DNA of 64,000 nucleotides, taken from assembly GCF_017876575.1 (NCBI RefSeq), contig NZ_JAGIOE010000001.1, positions 4,754,443-4,818,442 of the forward strand, read 5' to 3'. This DNA comes from Paeniglutamicibacter psychrophenolicus (GTDB taxonomy: Bacteria; Actinomycetota; Actinomycetes; Actinomycetales; Micrococcaceae). The notes under the pieces were generated by a model. The model did no database searches and was not told the origin of the DNA. It worked only from the letters and a program-made list of their open reading frames with translations. Below are positions 27,450 through 36,174 of the stretch, one piece after another (the first letter of the stretch is position 1; every line of letters begins with the position of its first letter). Position numbers and translations under genes: made by a program.

Positions 27450-28874
27450 CTACTTCACCTCTGCGTCGACGGGCTTGGGGATCAGCAACGAGGCGGCGAA
27501 GGCAGCCACGGTGATGAGCAGGCCGACCACCACCACGGTGACGTAGGAAGCGCGGTCGCCCAGGGACGAGGTTCCCACAAGCACCGCCGGAAGCACAAGG
27601 AAGCTCAGTCCGGCGCCCAGGTTGAAGGCCCCGGCGTTCATGCCCGGCAGGAAGCCGGGGTTGCCCGCCGGCGAGAGCACCACGCCCAGGCCGTTGAGCA
27701 TGATGTTGGCGGTTCCGGCGTACATGATGCCCAGCAGCGAGGTGCCGGCGACCATCATGGGCAGCGAATCCATGCCGAAGAACACGATGACCAGCAGTGC
27801 CGCCACCGAGCCGAGCATGCCGATCCGCAGCACCTTGTTATAGCCCCAGACCGGTGCCAGGCGTCCGCTGATGGGTCCGAAGATCCAGCCCAGCAGCGCG
27901 TACGGGGTCAGGATCAGCAGCGCGGTCTGCGTGGGACCGACCCCGAAGCCGGGACCGGCGGCCTGCACGTAGGCCGGGACGATGCCGTTGATGACCGCGA
28001 AGATGCCGGTCATGGTCAGCACCGTGGTCAGCAGCGGTGCCCAGGTGGCGCGCTGGCGCAGGTGCTCGAGCTGCACCATGGGTTCGGCCACGCGCTTCTC
28101 GGTGGACCAGAAGCCGTAGAACGCCGCGGCGGACACTGCCAGCAGGACCAGCGACAGGATGACGGTGGCCGGGTCGATGCCCGAGACCAGCTTTGCGGCC
28201 TCGTTCAGGGCCGTGAGCAGCGCGCCGACGGCCACCACGATGAAGAACACCCCGCGCCAGTCCATCTTGGTGCCGGCCTGCGGCTTGGACTCGCGGGTCA
28301 GCAGCGCCACCGCTGCGGCGGCAAGCACCGCCAGGACGACCATGAACCAGAAGATCGAGCGGAAGCCGTGGTTCTCGGCCAGGTAGCCGCCGAGGAAGGA
28401 ATCGACGCCGGCGACCCCGCCGTTGACGGCGAGGATCAGGCCCATCAGGACGCCGTAGCGGCGCGGGTTGGGCACGGCACTGCGCAGCATCAGCAGGGCC
28501 AGCGGGACGGTGGGCCCGGAGATGCCCTGGATGATGCGTCCGGCGAAGAGCCAGCCGATGTTCGGGGCCAGGGCCGCGACGACGGAGCCGACGGCGGTCA
28601 GCAGCATCATGATGACCAGGATGCGCTTGCGGCCCACGACGTCCGAAAGACGGGGCAGGAACAGCGAGAACAGGGCGGCGGTGGTGAAGAACCAGGTCTG
28701 CGACAGGCCGATCGCGGCCTGGTCGGTGCCCAGCTCCTCGCCCATGGTGACCAGCGCGGGGCTGAGCATCGAGGCGTTGAGCTGGAACGCCACGCAGGCG
28801 GTAAGCAGGGCTGCGGTCAGCGCCGCGGCGCCGCCGCGGGAAACGGCGGGGGCCTTCTCGGTCAGGGTGCTCAT
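27450..28874 (-). CDS. MFS transporter (DHA2-like) in the nucleoside operon
   Basis: A 474-residue permease has 12-14 predicted helices and the MFS motif A as SDVVGRKRILVI after helix 2 and IIQGISGPTVPLALL near helix 4. By sequence it is closer to drug-efflux DHA2 permeases than to NupG-type nucleoside carriers. Its ATG overlaps the stop of the nucleoside hydrolase gene (ATGA) and its stop abuts the ribokinase start, so it is translationally coupled to both. That context suggests transport of a nucleoside or ribose; export of a product is an alternative. Confidence 0.87.
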   Translation of the reverse strand: MSTLTEKAPAVSRGGAAALTAALLTACVAFQLNASMLSPALVTMGEELGTDQAAIGLSQTWFFTTAALFSLFLPRLSDVVGRKRILVIMMLLTAVGSVVAALAPNIGWLFAGRIIQGISGPTVPLALLMLRSAVPNPRRYGVLMGLILAVNGGVAGVDSFLGGYLAENHGFRSIFWFMVVLAVLAAAAVALLTRESKPQAGTKMDWRGVFFIVVAVGALLTALNEAAKLVSGIDPATVILSLVLLAVSAAAFYGFWSTEKRVAEPMVQLEHLRQRATWAPLLTTVLTMTGIFAVINGIVPAYVQAAGPGFGVGPTQTALLILTPYALLGWIFGPISGRLAPVWGYNKVLRIGMLGSVAALLVIVFFGMDSLPMMVAGTSLLGIMYAGTANIMLNGLGVVLSPAGNPGFLPGMNAGAFNLGAGLSFLVLPAVLVGTSSLGDRASYVTVVVVGLLITVAAFAASLLIPKPVDAEVK

Positions 28875-29851
28875 GCGATTGCGACCTCTACCTCGCCGAT
28901 GCGCACCAGGGCGTCGGTCACAAGGTTCCAGAAGCGCTCGTGGTCAAGGTCCACGGCCACCGAGGTGTGGCAGCCGGCCGGGGCCGGGGCGCGGAAGTCT
29001 GCAACCGTCATGCCCAGGGTCAAGGTGCCGGCCAGCTCGATGTTCACCGGCACCTTGCGGGTGGTGACAATGGTTGGGTCAATCACGTAGGCCACGGCGC
29101 AGGGGTCGTGGACCGGCGGGAAGTCGAAGCCCTGGGCGTCCTTGTAGGTGGCCTTGAAGAAATCCATGAGTTCGCGCACGAACTTGGCCGGACCGGTGCC
29201 CACTGCCTCGATCTGCGCGACGACCTCGTCGGTGGCCAGCGCCTGGTGGGTCAAATCGAGCCCGACCATGACCACCGGCCACTTCTCGTTGAAGACGATG
29301 TGTGCGGCCTCGGGGTCGATGATGATGTTGAACTCGGCCACGGCGCTCCAGTTGCCCACGTGGTAGCCGCCGCCCATCAGGACAACTTCCTTCACGCGCT
29401 CGACGATGCGCGGTTCCTTGCGCGCGGCCATGGCGATGTTGGTCAGCCCGCCGGTGGGGACCAGGGTCACGGTGCCCGGCTCGTGGGCCATGATGGTGTC
29501 GATGATCAGGTCCACCGCGTGGCGGGGATCCAGTTCGATGGTGGATTCTGGCTGCTTGGGTCCATCCATGCCGGATTCGCCGTGGATGTCGGGTGCGTTT
29601 TCGATGGTGCGCACCAGCGGGCGGTCGCAGCCCGCGGCGAAGGGAACACCGGTAATGCCGGCGATGGTTCCGGTTGCCAGGGCATTCTTGGTGACCTTGG
29701 CCAGGGTCTGGTTGCCGACCACGGTGGTGACGGCAAGCAGCTCGATGGCGGGGCTGCCGTGCGCCAGCAGGATGGCAACGGCGTCGTCATGTCCCGGATC
29801 GCAGTCCAAGATGATCTTCCGCGGCTCGGTTGTAGCGATGGGTGCACCCAT
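28871..29851 (-). CDS. Nucleoside hydrolase (IUNH family)
   Basis: The enzyme splits ribonucleosides to base and ribose. The 326-residue protein has the calcium-binding N-terminal motif ILDCDPGHDDAVA (Asp16, Asp18, Asp22, Asp23) and, later, VHDPCAVAYV, which carries the other conserved Asp. ATG 29851 has GGAG upstream and starts directly before the first strand; the frame extends to 29956 without support. It is the first gene of the operon with the MFS transporter and ribokinase. The promoter faces that of a LacI regulator with two operators between. Confidence 0.93.
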   Translation of the reverse strand: MGAPIATTEPRKIILDCDPGHDDAVAILLAHGSPAIELLAVTTVVGNQTLAKVTKNALATGTIAGITGVPFAAGCDRPLVRTIENAPDIHGESGMDGPKQPESTIELDPRHAVDLIIDTIMAHEPGTVTLVPTGGLTNIAMAARKEPRIVERVKEVVLMGGGYHVGNWSAVAEFNIIIDPEAAHIVFNEKWPVVMVGLDLTHQALATDEVVAQIEAVGTGPAKFVRELMDFFKATYKDAQGFDFPPVHDPCAVAYVIDPTIVTTRKVPVNIELAGTLTLGMTVADFRAPAPAGCHTSVAVDLDHERFWNLVTDALVRIGEVEVAIA

Positions 29852-29951
29852 TGTCGTTCTCCACATCTTCGGGGATACCCCTGCCCGCGGTTTTCGGCCG
29901 TGGACAGGAAATGCTGTTTCACCGGAATTCTGGCACCTTTGGCGCCCGTAC

Positions 29952-29965
29952 GTCAAACGCTTAAC
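29952..29965. promoter_or_regulatory. LacI-type operator, nucleoside operon, site 1
   Basis: GTCAAACGCTTAAC is a near-palindrome around the central CG step, typical for LacI-family sites. Its start lies 35 bases from that of a nearly identical second site. Confidence 0.75.
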
Positions 29966-29986
29966 TAATCGCCCGGAAATACCCTA

Positions 29987-30000
29987 GTCAAACGCTTGAC
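29987..30000. promoter_or_regulatory. LacI-type operator, nucleoside operon, site 2
   Basis: GTCAAACGCTTGAC has perfect GTCAA/TTGAC arms around ACGC. It lies in the divergent promoter between the nucleoside hydrolase and lacI-type genes, and differs from site 1 at one position. Confidence 0.82.
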
Positions 30001-30044
30001 GCCAATCGGGTTGCGGAGCCCGGTCCTCGACTAAGATAAAAGCC

Positions 30045-31088
30045 ATGCATTCGACCCAAAAGCCACGGCCCACCCCCCCGAGCCGGCGACGGGTCACGGC
30101 CGCCATGGTGGCCGAACGTGCGGGGGTTTCCACCGCTACGGTGTCCCTGGTTGCCAACGGCAAGGCCAGCGGCCGGGTCTCGGCCACCAACGAGGCCAAG
30201 GTCCGCGAAGCCATCCGCGCGCTGGGCTACGTGGTGGACGGAATCGGAAGCTCACTGGCCAGGGGCGTGAGCAACACCGTGATCATGGTGGCACCGGACA
30301 TCTCCAACCCGTTCTTTGCCACGGTCATTGCCGGGGTGCGCTCCGCGCTGGGCTCCAAGTACCAGTTGCTGCTCTCGGTCACCGATGCCGGCCAGTTGCC
30401 CAGCGCCGATGACACCCGCCGGCTGCTGGGCTTGCGCCCGGCCGGCCTGCTGGTGGACGCTCCCGAGCTTTCGTTCCTCGAGGAGCTTTCAGCCCCCGGC
30501 CCGCTGGTGCTGCTCGATGCCCCCGGTTTCGGCCCGGAGGTCCCGGCGGTGAACCTCGACGTCGCCCACGGCGCACGACTGGTGGCCGGGCATCTGGCCG
30601 CGGCCGGCCACAAGAAGGTCGCGTACCTCGACGGCACCACGGGAACCACCACCTTCGAGCTGCGCCGCACCGCGTTCCTGGACGCGGCGGCCGAACTTGG
30701 CATGGAGATCCCGGATGGTGCCATGGCCTCCACCACGATCAACGTGGGGGTGGCCGCCGACGCCTTCGCCGAGGCCTGGCCGGGCTGGAAGGCCGCCGGG
30801 GTGACCGCGGTGGTCTGCGCCACCGACACCCACGCCTACGGCATCCTGCAGGAAGCGCGCGCCGCGGGGATCTCGATCCCCGGCGAACTCGCCGTGACCG
30901 GCTTCGACGACCTGCCCTACTCGAGAACCAGTTCCCCGTCCCTGACCAGCGTGAACCTGCCCGGCGAGCTGCTGGGCCGGCGGGCGGCCGAGCAGCTGCT
31001 GCGGCTGATCGACGGCGAGGAACTGGAAACGCAGCAGGTCACCCTCGAGAGCACGCTGATGGTTCGCGGCTCCACCTTCGAGGCCTGA
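30045..31088 (+). CDS. LacI-family regulator of the nucleoside operon
   Basis: The 347-residue repressor has an N-terminal helix-turn-helix (VTAAMVAERAGVSTATVSLV, about residues 17-36) and hinge (EAIRALGYVVDGIGSSLARG), then a periplasmic-binding-protein-like effector domain (DISNPFFATVIAGV, VVCATDTHAYGILQ, VTGFDDLPYS). It is divergent from the nucleoside hydrolase operon and should bind the two sites in between. The likely inducer is ribose or a nucleoside, inferred only from context. The ATG at 30045 gives a 16-residue basic leader before the HTH, which is normal. Confidence 0.92.
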   Translation: MHSTQKPRPTPPSRRRVTAAMVAERAGVSTATVSLVANGKASGRVSATNEAKVREAIRALGYVVDGIGSSLARGVSNTVIMVAPDISNPFFATVIAGVRSALGSKYQLLLSVTDAGQLPSADDTRRLLGLRPAGLLVDAPELSFLEELSAPGPLVLLDAPGFGPEVPAVNLDVAHGARLVAGHLAAAGHKKVAYLDGTTGTTTFELRRTAFLDAAAELGMEIPDGAMASTTINVGVAADAFAEAWPGWKAAGVTAVVCATDTHAYGILQEARAAGISIPGELAVTGFDDLPYSRTSSPSLTSVNLPGELLGRRAAEQLLRLIDGEELETQQVTLESTLMVRGSTFEA

Positions 31089-31097
31089 ACCCGGCCT

Positions 31098-31643
31098 TCA
31101 GGAGGCCCGCACCGCGCGCAAGCGGACCCTGGTGCCCGCGGCCAGGTCGTGCGGACCGCGCCCGGTGGCAATCACCATCGCGATGTAGGCGACGGCAGCT
31201 GCCGTCGCCGCATGCATCCCCACAAAGATCCACGCCCGAGGAGCGGCATCCTTGCCCTCGCGATGGATGACACCCATCAACTGCCAGATGAAGAAGTGGG
31301 CAGTCTCCCACGGCAAGAGCTTCACGACGGTACGCAGCAGGATCTTCGTCCGCTTCGGAACCGAGCCGTCAACGCCGATGACCTCCAGGCCCATCCGGCG
31401 CTTGCCCCAGGTGCTGCGGTGCGGGCCGGACTCCGTCTTGTAGAGGTAGATGCCGACCACGAAGGTCAGCAGCAGGAAATACAGCAACTCGCTGCCGATC
31501 GGACCGAACATGCCCAGGGTGTCAGGCAGCTCGCCCCGGGTCAGGAAAATGATGGCGGTGACCAGGCCAAGGACGATCATCCAGGCCAGGATGACCAAGT
31601 AGTCCAGTCCCAGGGCGGCCAAGCGCCGCGTCCGCTCGCTCAT
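31098..31643 (-). CDS. RDD-family membrane protein
   Basis: The 181-residue protein has the RDD pattern: Arg and Asp in RRLAALGLDYLVI in the first helix, a second helix, TWGKRRMGLEVIGVDG between helices, and a further helix pair near 140-165. RDD proteins are small membrane proteins of varied or unknown role, some linked to ion exchange. The gene is alone, convergent with the LacI gene 9 bases away, and divergent from the DHDPS-family gene. Confidence 0.82.
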   Translation of the reverse strand: MSERTRRLAALGLDYLVILAWMIVLGLVTAIIFLTRGELPDTLGMFGPIGSELLYFLLLTFVVGIYLYKTESGPHRSTWGKRRMGLEVIGVDGSVPKRTKILLRTVVKLLPWETAHFFIWQLMGVIHREGKDAAPRAWIFVGMHAATAAAVAYIAMVIATGRGPHDLAAGTRVRLRAVRAS

Positions 31644-31708
31644 CCGCCCAGCCTAACGGGCGCGGACCCCCACGCCAACGGTAATCCGAAAAAACTGATA
31701 TATCCTCA

Positions 31709-32623
31709 GTGACCATGAAGCCATCGACGATGTTCACCGGCCTCAGCGCCTTTCCGCTGACCCCGCTCACCGATGCCGGCATCGACGAGCCCGCCTTCGA
31801 GCGCCTCGTTGCACGGGTCGCGGCCGCCGGCGTTGATTCCATCTGTGTCCTCGGCTCGACCGGCAGCTATGCCTACCTTGACCGGGCCGAACGCGCCCGC
31901 GCCGTCGAACTGGCCATGGCCGGCGCCGGAAACGTCCCGGTGCTCGCCGGTGTGGGTGCCCTGCGCACGCGGGATGTCCTGCGCCATGTCGAGGATGCCC
32001 AGGAATGCGGCGCCTCCGGCGTCCTGCTGGCCCCGATGAGCTACCAACCCCTGGGCGACGACGAGGTCTTCGGCTTGTACGAGGATGTCACGGCGAACCT
32101 CTCGGTTCCGCTGGTCGTTTATGACAACCCGACGACCACGCGCGTGGTTTTCAGCGACGAGTTGCACGCGCGGATTGCGCAGCTGCCCGGCGTTTTGTCG
32201 ATCAAGATTCCTCCGGTGCCTGCCGATCCCGAGCAAGCGAAGGTCCGGGTATCCAGTCTCCGCGCCGGGCTGCCCGGGCACGTGACCATAGGCGTCAGCG
32301 GCGATGGTGCGGCGGCCGCCGGCCTCCTTGCCGGTTGCGATGCCTGGTACAGCGTCATTGCCGGCATCCTGCCCGAGCCGTGCTTGGCGATCACCCGTGC
32401 GGCAACGGCCGGCAACGCGGATTTGGCGCGTTCCCTGTCCATGGATTTGGAACCCTTGTGGCAGCTCATGGCCCGGTTCGGAAGCTACCGGGTGGCCTCT
32501 GCAGTGGCCGAAGACCTCGGCCTGGTCTCCGCAGGAAACCTTCCCGCCCCCGTCCAGGGATTGGATGGCAACGGGCGGGCTGCAGTGGCAAGGGCCTTGG
32601 AAGAAATGAAGATCCCCGGGTAG
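31709..32623 (+). CDS. Dihydrodipicolinate synthase/N-acetylneuraminate lyase family protein
   Basis: The 304-residue aldolase has the family's Schiff-base Lys166 (LSIKIPP), the catalytic Tyr138 in VVYDNPTTT and the GSTGSYAYL loop in place of the usual GTTGE. Such enzymes condense or cleave pyruvate with aldehydes. It stands alone, away from lysine genes, and the changed loop suggests it is not DapA. The GTG at 31709 sits a few bases after TGATATAT, a likely -10 box, so the mRNA may be leaderless; ATG 31715 is the alternative start. Confidence 0.88.
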   Translation: MTMKPSTMFTGLSAFPLTPLTDAGIDEPAFERLVARVAAAGVDSICVLGSTGSYAYLDRAERARAVELAMAGAGNVPVLAGVGALRTRDVLRHVEDAQECGASGVLLAPMSYQPLGDDEVFGLYEDVTANLSVPLVVYDNPTTTRVVFSDELHARIAQLPGVLSIKIPPVPADPEQAKVRVSSLRAGLPGHVTIGVSGDGAAAAGLLAGCDAWYSVIAGILPEPCLAITRAATAGNADLARSLSMDLEPLWQLMARFGSYRVASAVAEDLGLVSAGNLPAPVQGLDGNGRAAVARALEEMKIPG

Positions 32624-32737
32624 GCCACCGGGGAAACCGGGTCCGCCTCCGGCTTGGCTCCTCCTTCCTGCCACAATGACAGATACAACCAAGGTGATCC
32701 GGCAACCGTTCCGAGATGCGCAGGGCAAGAGCGGAAT

Positions 32738-33250
32738 ATGATGACCGGGGAATCCGGAACAACACCAAACTACGGCGTGCTGGCCGACAAGTTGGTGTTC
32801 CGGCTTCTGGTGGCAGCACCGGCGTGGACCCTCGCCGCGGTCACCGCCCTCTACCTGTTTCTGTTGGGCTCGATGCCGCAGTACATTGCCAGGCATGCGG
32901 GACCCGACGGCATCGGGTACAGTTCGACCACGCTCGTCCTGGCGATCATCGCCGCAGTTTCCGCCAGTGCGTTCGCGATCGGCGGCGCCACGGCCCACGG
33001 TTTCTTGAAGGCCGGCCACTGGTACCAGACCGAAAAAATGATTGCCGTCGGCATCGTGTCCCTTGGATACGGGGTCGCCGGCATCGGACTGGCAACGATG
33101 CTGGCGACCGTTCGCCTCGCCGCCGGGGAAATCGAGGGAGATGCCATCGGCGTTTCCATGGTGGCATTCGTCCTTGCCTTCATCGCCGCGGCTTGGACGT
33201 ATACGCTCGCGCTTCCTCCGGGCGAGCTGGAGCAACTCGGCACCGACTGA
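32738..33250 (+). CDS. Four-helix membrane protein, unknown
   Basis: The 170-residue protein starts at ATG 32738 (or the adjacent ATG 32741). Helices are predicted at about 25-44, 66-86, 101-121 and 137-155, with short loops. No motif points to a function. It follows the aldolase gene by 114 bases. Codon use is normal for the window, unlike the stretch to its right. Confidence 0.65.
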   Translation: MMTGESGTTPNYGVLADKLVFRLLVAAPAWTLAAVTALYLFLLGSMPQYIARHAGPDGIGYSSTTLVLAIIAAVSASAFAIGGATAHGFLKAGHWYQTEKMIAVGIVSLGYGVAGIGLATMLATVRLAAGEIEGDAIGVSMVAFVLAFIAAAWTYTLALPPGELEQLGTD

Positions 33251-33606
33251 GCTGCGGACAACAAGACGCGCAGTGTCGAGTCGTTGATGCAATCGTTCGA
33301 GGCGTTTCAGGCACGCTGCACCGGAGATTTTATCTGAAGACCGTGCTGCCATACCTCGGTGCCCCTGGCAAGACAACGGCGGCAGAGAGGGTCGAGGGAT
33401 TCAAATTGACAGTTCTTGCTGCTGGACCGCAAGCCGTAAACCGGGTGCTTGCACGGCAGAAAATCGCTCTTCCGCTTCAGGACGACCCATCTGGTGTTGG
33501 ATGCACAAACCCGGTGTTCATCAGGCCTAACAGGCATCAACCAACATTGTCCACAGCCTGCCTCATCCATCCCCCGGTGTGCAACCGACCATGAAATAAT
33601 CGCGTC
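33251..33606. other. Gene-free stretch at the left edge of the lower-GC region
   Basis: No frame with family features or a ribosome site is seen. GC content starts to fall here and stays low to the tRNA-Thr. I looked for a copy of the tRNA-Thr 3' end as an attachment-site remnant and saw none. Confidence 0.5.
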
Positions 33607-33909
33607 ATGGCTACCGAACTCTCTTCCGGTATATACCGCATCACCACGGCGACGGGAAGCATCTATGACCTGGTCATCGGGCCCGCGGGCTCGACCCTTA
33701 CACGCAGGCCCGGGGAGCTGCCGGTGCATCCGTCCATGGATGGAGCCGAGACCAATCCCCTGCGCCGAGACGCCGAGGCAATCACCGTACTTGCTATCCA
33801 CCAATTGTCGGTGGGCGAGCCAGCTGTCTTTGTCCTGGATCTTCGCCGCGACGGCATCCCAACACTTCGAACCACGTCCACCGTACTTACATTCAAGCAC
33901 TTGAGTTGA
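33607..33909 (+). CDS. Small hypothetical protein, 100 residues
   Basis: The frame from ATG 33607 encodes a soluble-looking protein rich in beta-type residues (SGIYRITTATGSIYDLVIG, AVFVLDLRRDGIPTLRTTS). No membrane segment, signal or known motif is present. TGAAATAAT about 10 bases upstream could be a -10 box of a near-leaderless mRNA. It is convergent with the restriction endonuclease gene, 58 bases away, in the same lower-GC stretch. It might be a protective or regulatory partner of the restriction system, but nothing shows this. Confidence 0.55.
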   Translation: MATELSSGIYRITTATGSIYDLVIGPAGSTLTRRPGELPVHPSMDGAETNPLRRDAEAITVLAIHQLSVGEPAVFVLDLRRDGIPTLRTTSTVLTFKHLS

Positions 33910-33967
33910 CCCTGCTTTGGCCCGGGTCTTCTGGACCGCGATTCACCGACCCCCAATGGGTAGCCGG

Positions 33968-34813
33968 CTACGCTTCAATCAGTCCAAGTCGCTTGCCGGC
34001 CTTGACCAGCTCGCCGCGGAAATCATCTAAGGTGCTACTAAAATAGACGCCGTCGATCTTTTGATCCACCCAAAGCGCATGGATCTCCCGCAATGAGCTT
34101 TGGCGAAGCTTCCAGCCAATTCCGTCCACCGCGGCATACACATATTGTGTCGGCAATCGGGTGTGTGCCATGTCCTCCACCTCTCGCACAGCGTCGCCGA
34201 GCTTTGAGCCGGTCGAGTCGAACCCTTTCGCGGCTACGACGATGACGGGCCGGTCGTGTTCATCGAGAATCGCGAGATCGTACGGGGCCGTCCGCCCGCC
34301 GATCCCGCTGAATCGGCCACGCGTGCTGTACTTCAAGCCAAGGTCACTTGCGATTGCTTCCAGCTGATCTTCCAGGGACCGACCTGCCGCGCCAGCCCTG
34401 GCAGCCGTTCCGCGGGTGCCAGCACGAGCAACCAGGACATCACCGTAGGCATATTGCCGGCCACGCTGTGCGGTGAGCACCTGGACAAGGTTGTGCTCGG
34501 CGTCCAAGAGGGCCACCACCTCGGCAGGGTGTTCCTTTGCCAAGCGGTTGAGTGCTGGCGTGTCGAAGTGGTGCTTGCCCCAAGTCCGGAGCCGCTCCTG
34601 TCCCAAGCCCACCGCCAGACCTAGCACTCTGACTGCATCCCCACGGCCACTGATCCAGGCGGCGAGCGATTCCAAGTCCACGGAGTCCAACTCCACCAGC
34701 TCCGAGCCAATCAAGTGCACAGAGGTCAGTGCCGGAGTTTCAGCCAACAAGTTGGCCGGAGGAACAATCGGCCGAAGGGCAGCGATACATTCGGCAAATG
34801 TAGGGATGGGCAA
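33968..34813 (-). CDS. Type II restriction endonuclease (PD-(D/E)XK-like)
   Basis: The 281-residue protein has a nuclease-like core at about residues 170-215: GRFSGIGGRTAPYDLAILDE followed by RPVIVVAAKGFDSTGSK. The first Asp and the Lys fit PD-(D/E)XK, but the acidic residue before Lys is Ala, so an acidic residue elsewhere (perhaps in REVEDM) may replace it. Its start is 2 bases after the stop of an adenine methyltransferase gene, the normal layout of a type II restriction-modification pair. The recognition site is unknown. The assignment rests on context plus this weak motif. Confidence 0.7.
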   Translation of the reverse strand: MPIPTFAECIAALRPIVPPANLLAETPALTSVHLIGSELVELDSVDLESLAAWISGRGDAVRVLGLAVGLGQERLRTWGKHHFDTPALNRLAKEHPAEVVALLDAEHNLVQVLTAQRGRQYAYGDVLVARAGTRGTAARAGAAGRSLEDQLEAIASDLGLKYSTRGRFSGIGGRTAPYDLAILDEHDRPVIVVAAKGFDSTGSKLGDAVREVEDMAHTRLPTQYVYAAVDGIGWKLRQSSLREIHALWVDQKIDGVYFSSTLDDFRGELVKAGKRLGLIEA

Positions 34814-34815
34814 AA

Positions 34816-35883
34816 CTAGTCCTTTGCGATGAAAATGTACTCGGTTGCTTGGCGGCGGATCGCCGTGCCGTGCGTGCCGAAGCTGTAAGTGTGCGGAACC
34901 TCGCGAACCTCAACCGAGCTCTTGACCTTGCCAAGCTCCGTGGTCATCCACTCCAAGCCAGGCACCGAGTTGGAAGAGTAGGAGACAACCAAGGCGCGGG
35001 CGCCGGCAAACTTCTGGAAGGTTGCCCGTAGCGCATCAGAAGCAGTGAGCTTATTAGCAAAGGCCGAATGCCTCTTGGGGATCTTCTTGGTCTTGGTGTT
35101 CTGCATGATTTCCCCGGCAGCCCAGTAATCGGACAAGCCTTCAAGGAAGTGGTAGCGCTTGGTGTAGTCGGCGTCATCGGTCGGAGGGGCGTACGGGGGA
35201 TCCATGTAGACGATGTCGTATTCGGTTTCCTCAAGTGACAAAGTGTCACCCTTGATGGCGCGGTGCTCCAGCCCGCCACCGAACGCGGTGTCGTTGTACT
35301 TGGCGGCGTGCTCAACGAAGTGTTCGCGTAGAGGGGTCCGGAGGTCGCGTCGCCCGTCGTCATAGTGGGAGAGATCGCCAGATATCGTGAACACACCGCG
35401 CGGCTGCTTGCGGGCCGCCGAAAGAATCAGCGCAGCCAAGGCCATATCCTTCGTCTGACCTTCGAGCTGGGCAATGTGCGACCAAGCCGAGTCCAGGAAC
35501 ACGCGATCGTCGGCGGTGAAGAACACTCCGTCAAAGGTGCGTTGGATGAAGTCGCGGTCATCGGCGGCCGGGCCCGTGATGCGCTCGATGATTTCCCGCG
35601 TCAGTAGTGGATCATTGCTGCAGATGGCAGCCGATGCGATGACGCGGCCATAGTTCATGTAGTCATTCGACGTCACTTGGAAGCCCATGGCCTTGGCAAG
35701 GTACCCGACGAACCCCGAGCCCGAAAACGCATCCAGAAATGTATCCCCGCCAAGCTCATCGAATACCGAGGCCAGCTGCGGGGCGAGCTTGTACTTGCTC
35801 CCCATGTAGCGAAGGCGCGGGTAATGGGCCGCGTGGGCAAGCGCGGCATTGATGCTGACGGTGGATGGTGCAGGGGCTGTCAT
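34816..35883 (-). CDS. DNA adenine methyltransferase (D12 class) of a type II R-M system
   Basis: The 355-residue enzyme methylates adenine N6 using S-adenosylmethionine. It has the D12 N-terminal segment RYMGSKYKLAPQL, SAM motif I FLDAFSGSGFVGYL and catalytic motif IV DIVYMDPPYAPP. It should protect host DNA against the nuclease encoded 2 bases downstream. ATG 35883 starts 24 residues before RYMGSK, the normal distance; the frame is open further to an ATG at 36000 (MTFNPEQLELPLL), which cannot be excluded. Its GC content is visibly lower than that of housekeeping neighbours. Confidence 0.88.
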   Translation of the reverse strand: MTAPAPSTVSINAALAHAAHYPRLRYMGSKYKLAPQLASVFDELGGDTFLDAFSGSGFVGYLAKAMGFQVTSNDYMNYGRVIASAAICSNDPLLTREIIERITGPAADDRDFIQRTFDGVFFTADDRVFLDSAWSHIAQLEGQTKDMALAALILSAARKQPRGVFTISGDLSHYDDGRRDLRTPLREHFVEHAAKYNDTAFGGGLEHRAIKGDTLSLEETEYDIVYMDPPYAPPTDDADYTKRYHFLEGLSDYWAAGEIMQNTKTKKIPKRHSAFANKLTASDALRATFQKFAGARALVVSYSSNSVPGLEWMTTELGKVKSSVEVREVPHTYSFGTHGTAIRRQATEYIFIAKD

Positions 35884-36141
35884 CGGTTCTCTCAGATACT
35901 TCCCGGGGCTTGGGCGCCTCGATGCCCACGAGTCTACCGGCCTGGGTCCGACAAGAAGCCCAAGCAGGGGCAGTTCCAACTGTTCTGGGTTGAATGTCAT
36001 GCAGCCAGTGTGGAGCGGCGCCGTCAGGCCGCGCGACGGCTGTAGCAGGAGTGTGGAAACGCCCCGTTCAAGGCCTCGCCCGGGGTCAGAAATAGACCTC
36101 ACTCAAAATCCAATACCTCACATGGGCCCAGACAAACAAAA

Positions 36142-36174
36142 ACTAGGCGTCTCGCTTATCGCAAAACGCCTAGT
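36142..36174 (-). terminator. Rho-independent terminator of tRNA-Thr
   Basis: On the minus strand ACTAGGCGT (from 36174) pairs with ACGCCTAGT (to 36142) and is followed by TTTTTGTTTG. The remaining ~260 bases up to the methyltransferase start show no gene. Confidence 0.88.

Noticed and set aside
26784-29090. Open frame of about 770 codons antisense to the ribokinase and MFS genes
   Set aside because: Its composition is Gly/His/Gln-rich without any fold pattern, and it covers two well-supported genes on the other strand.
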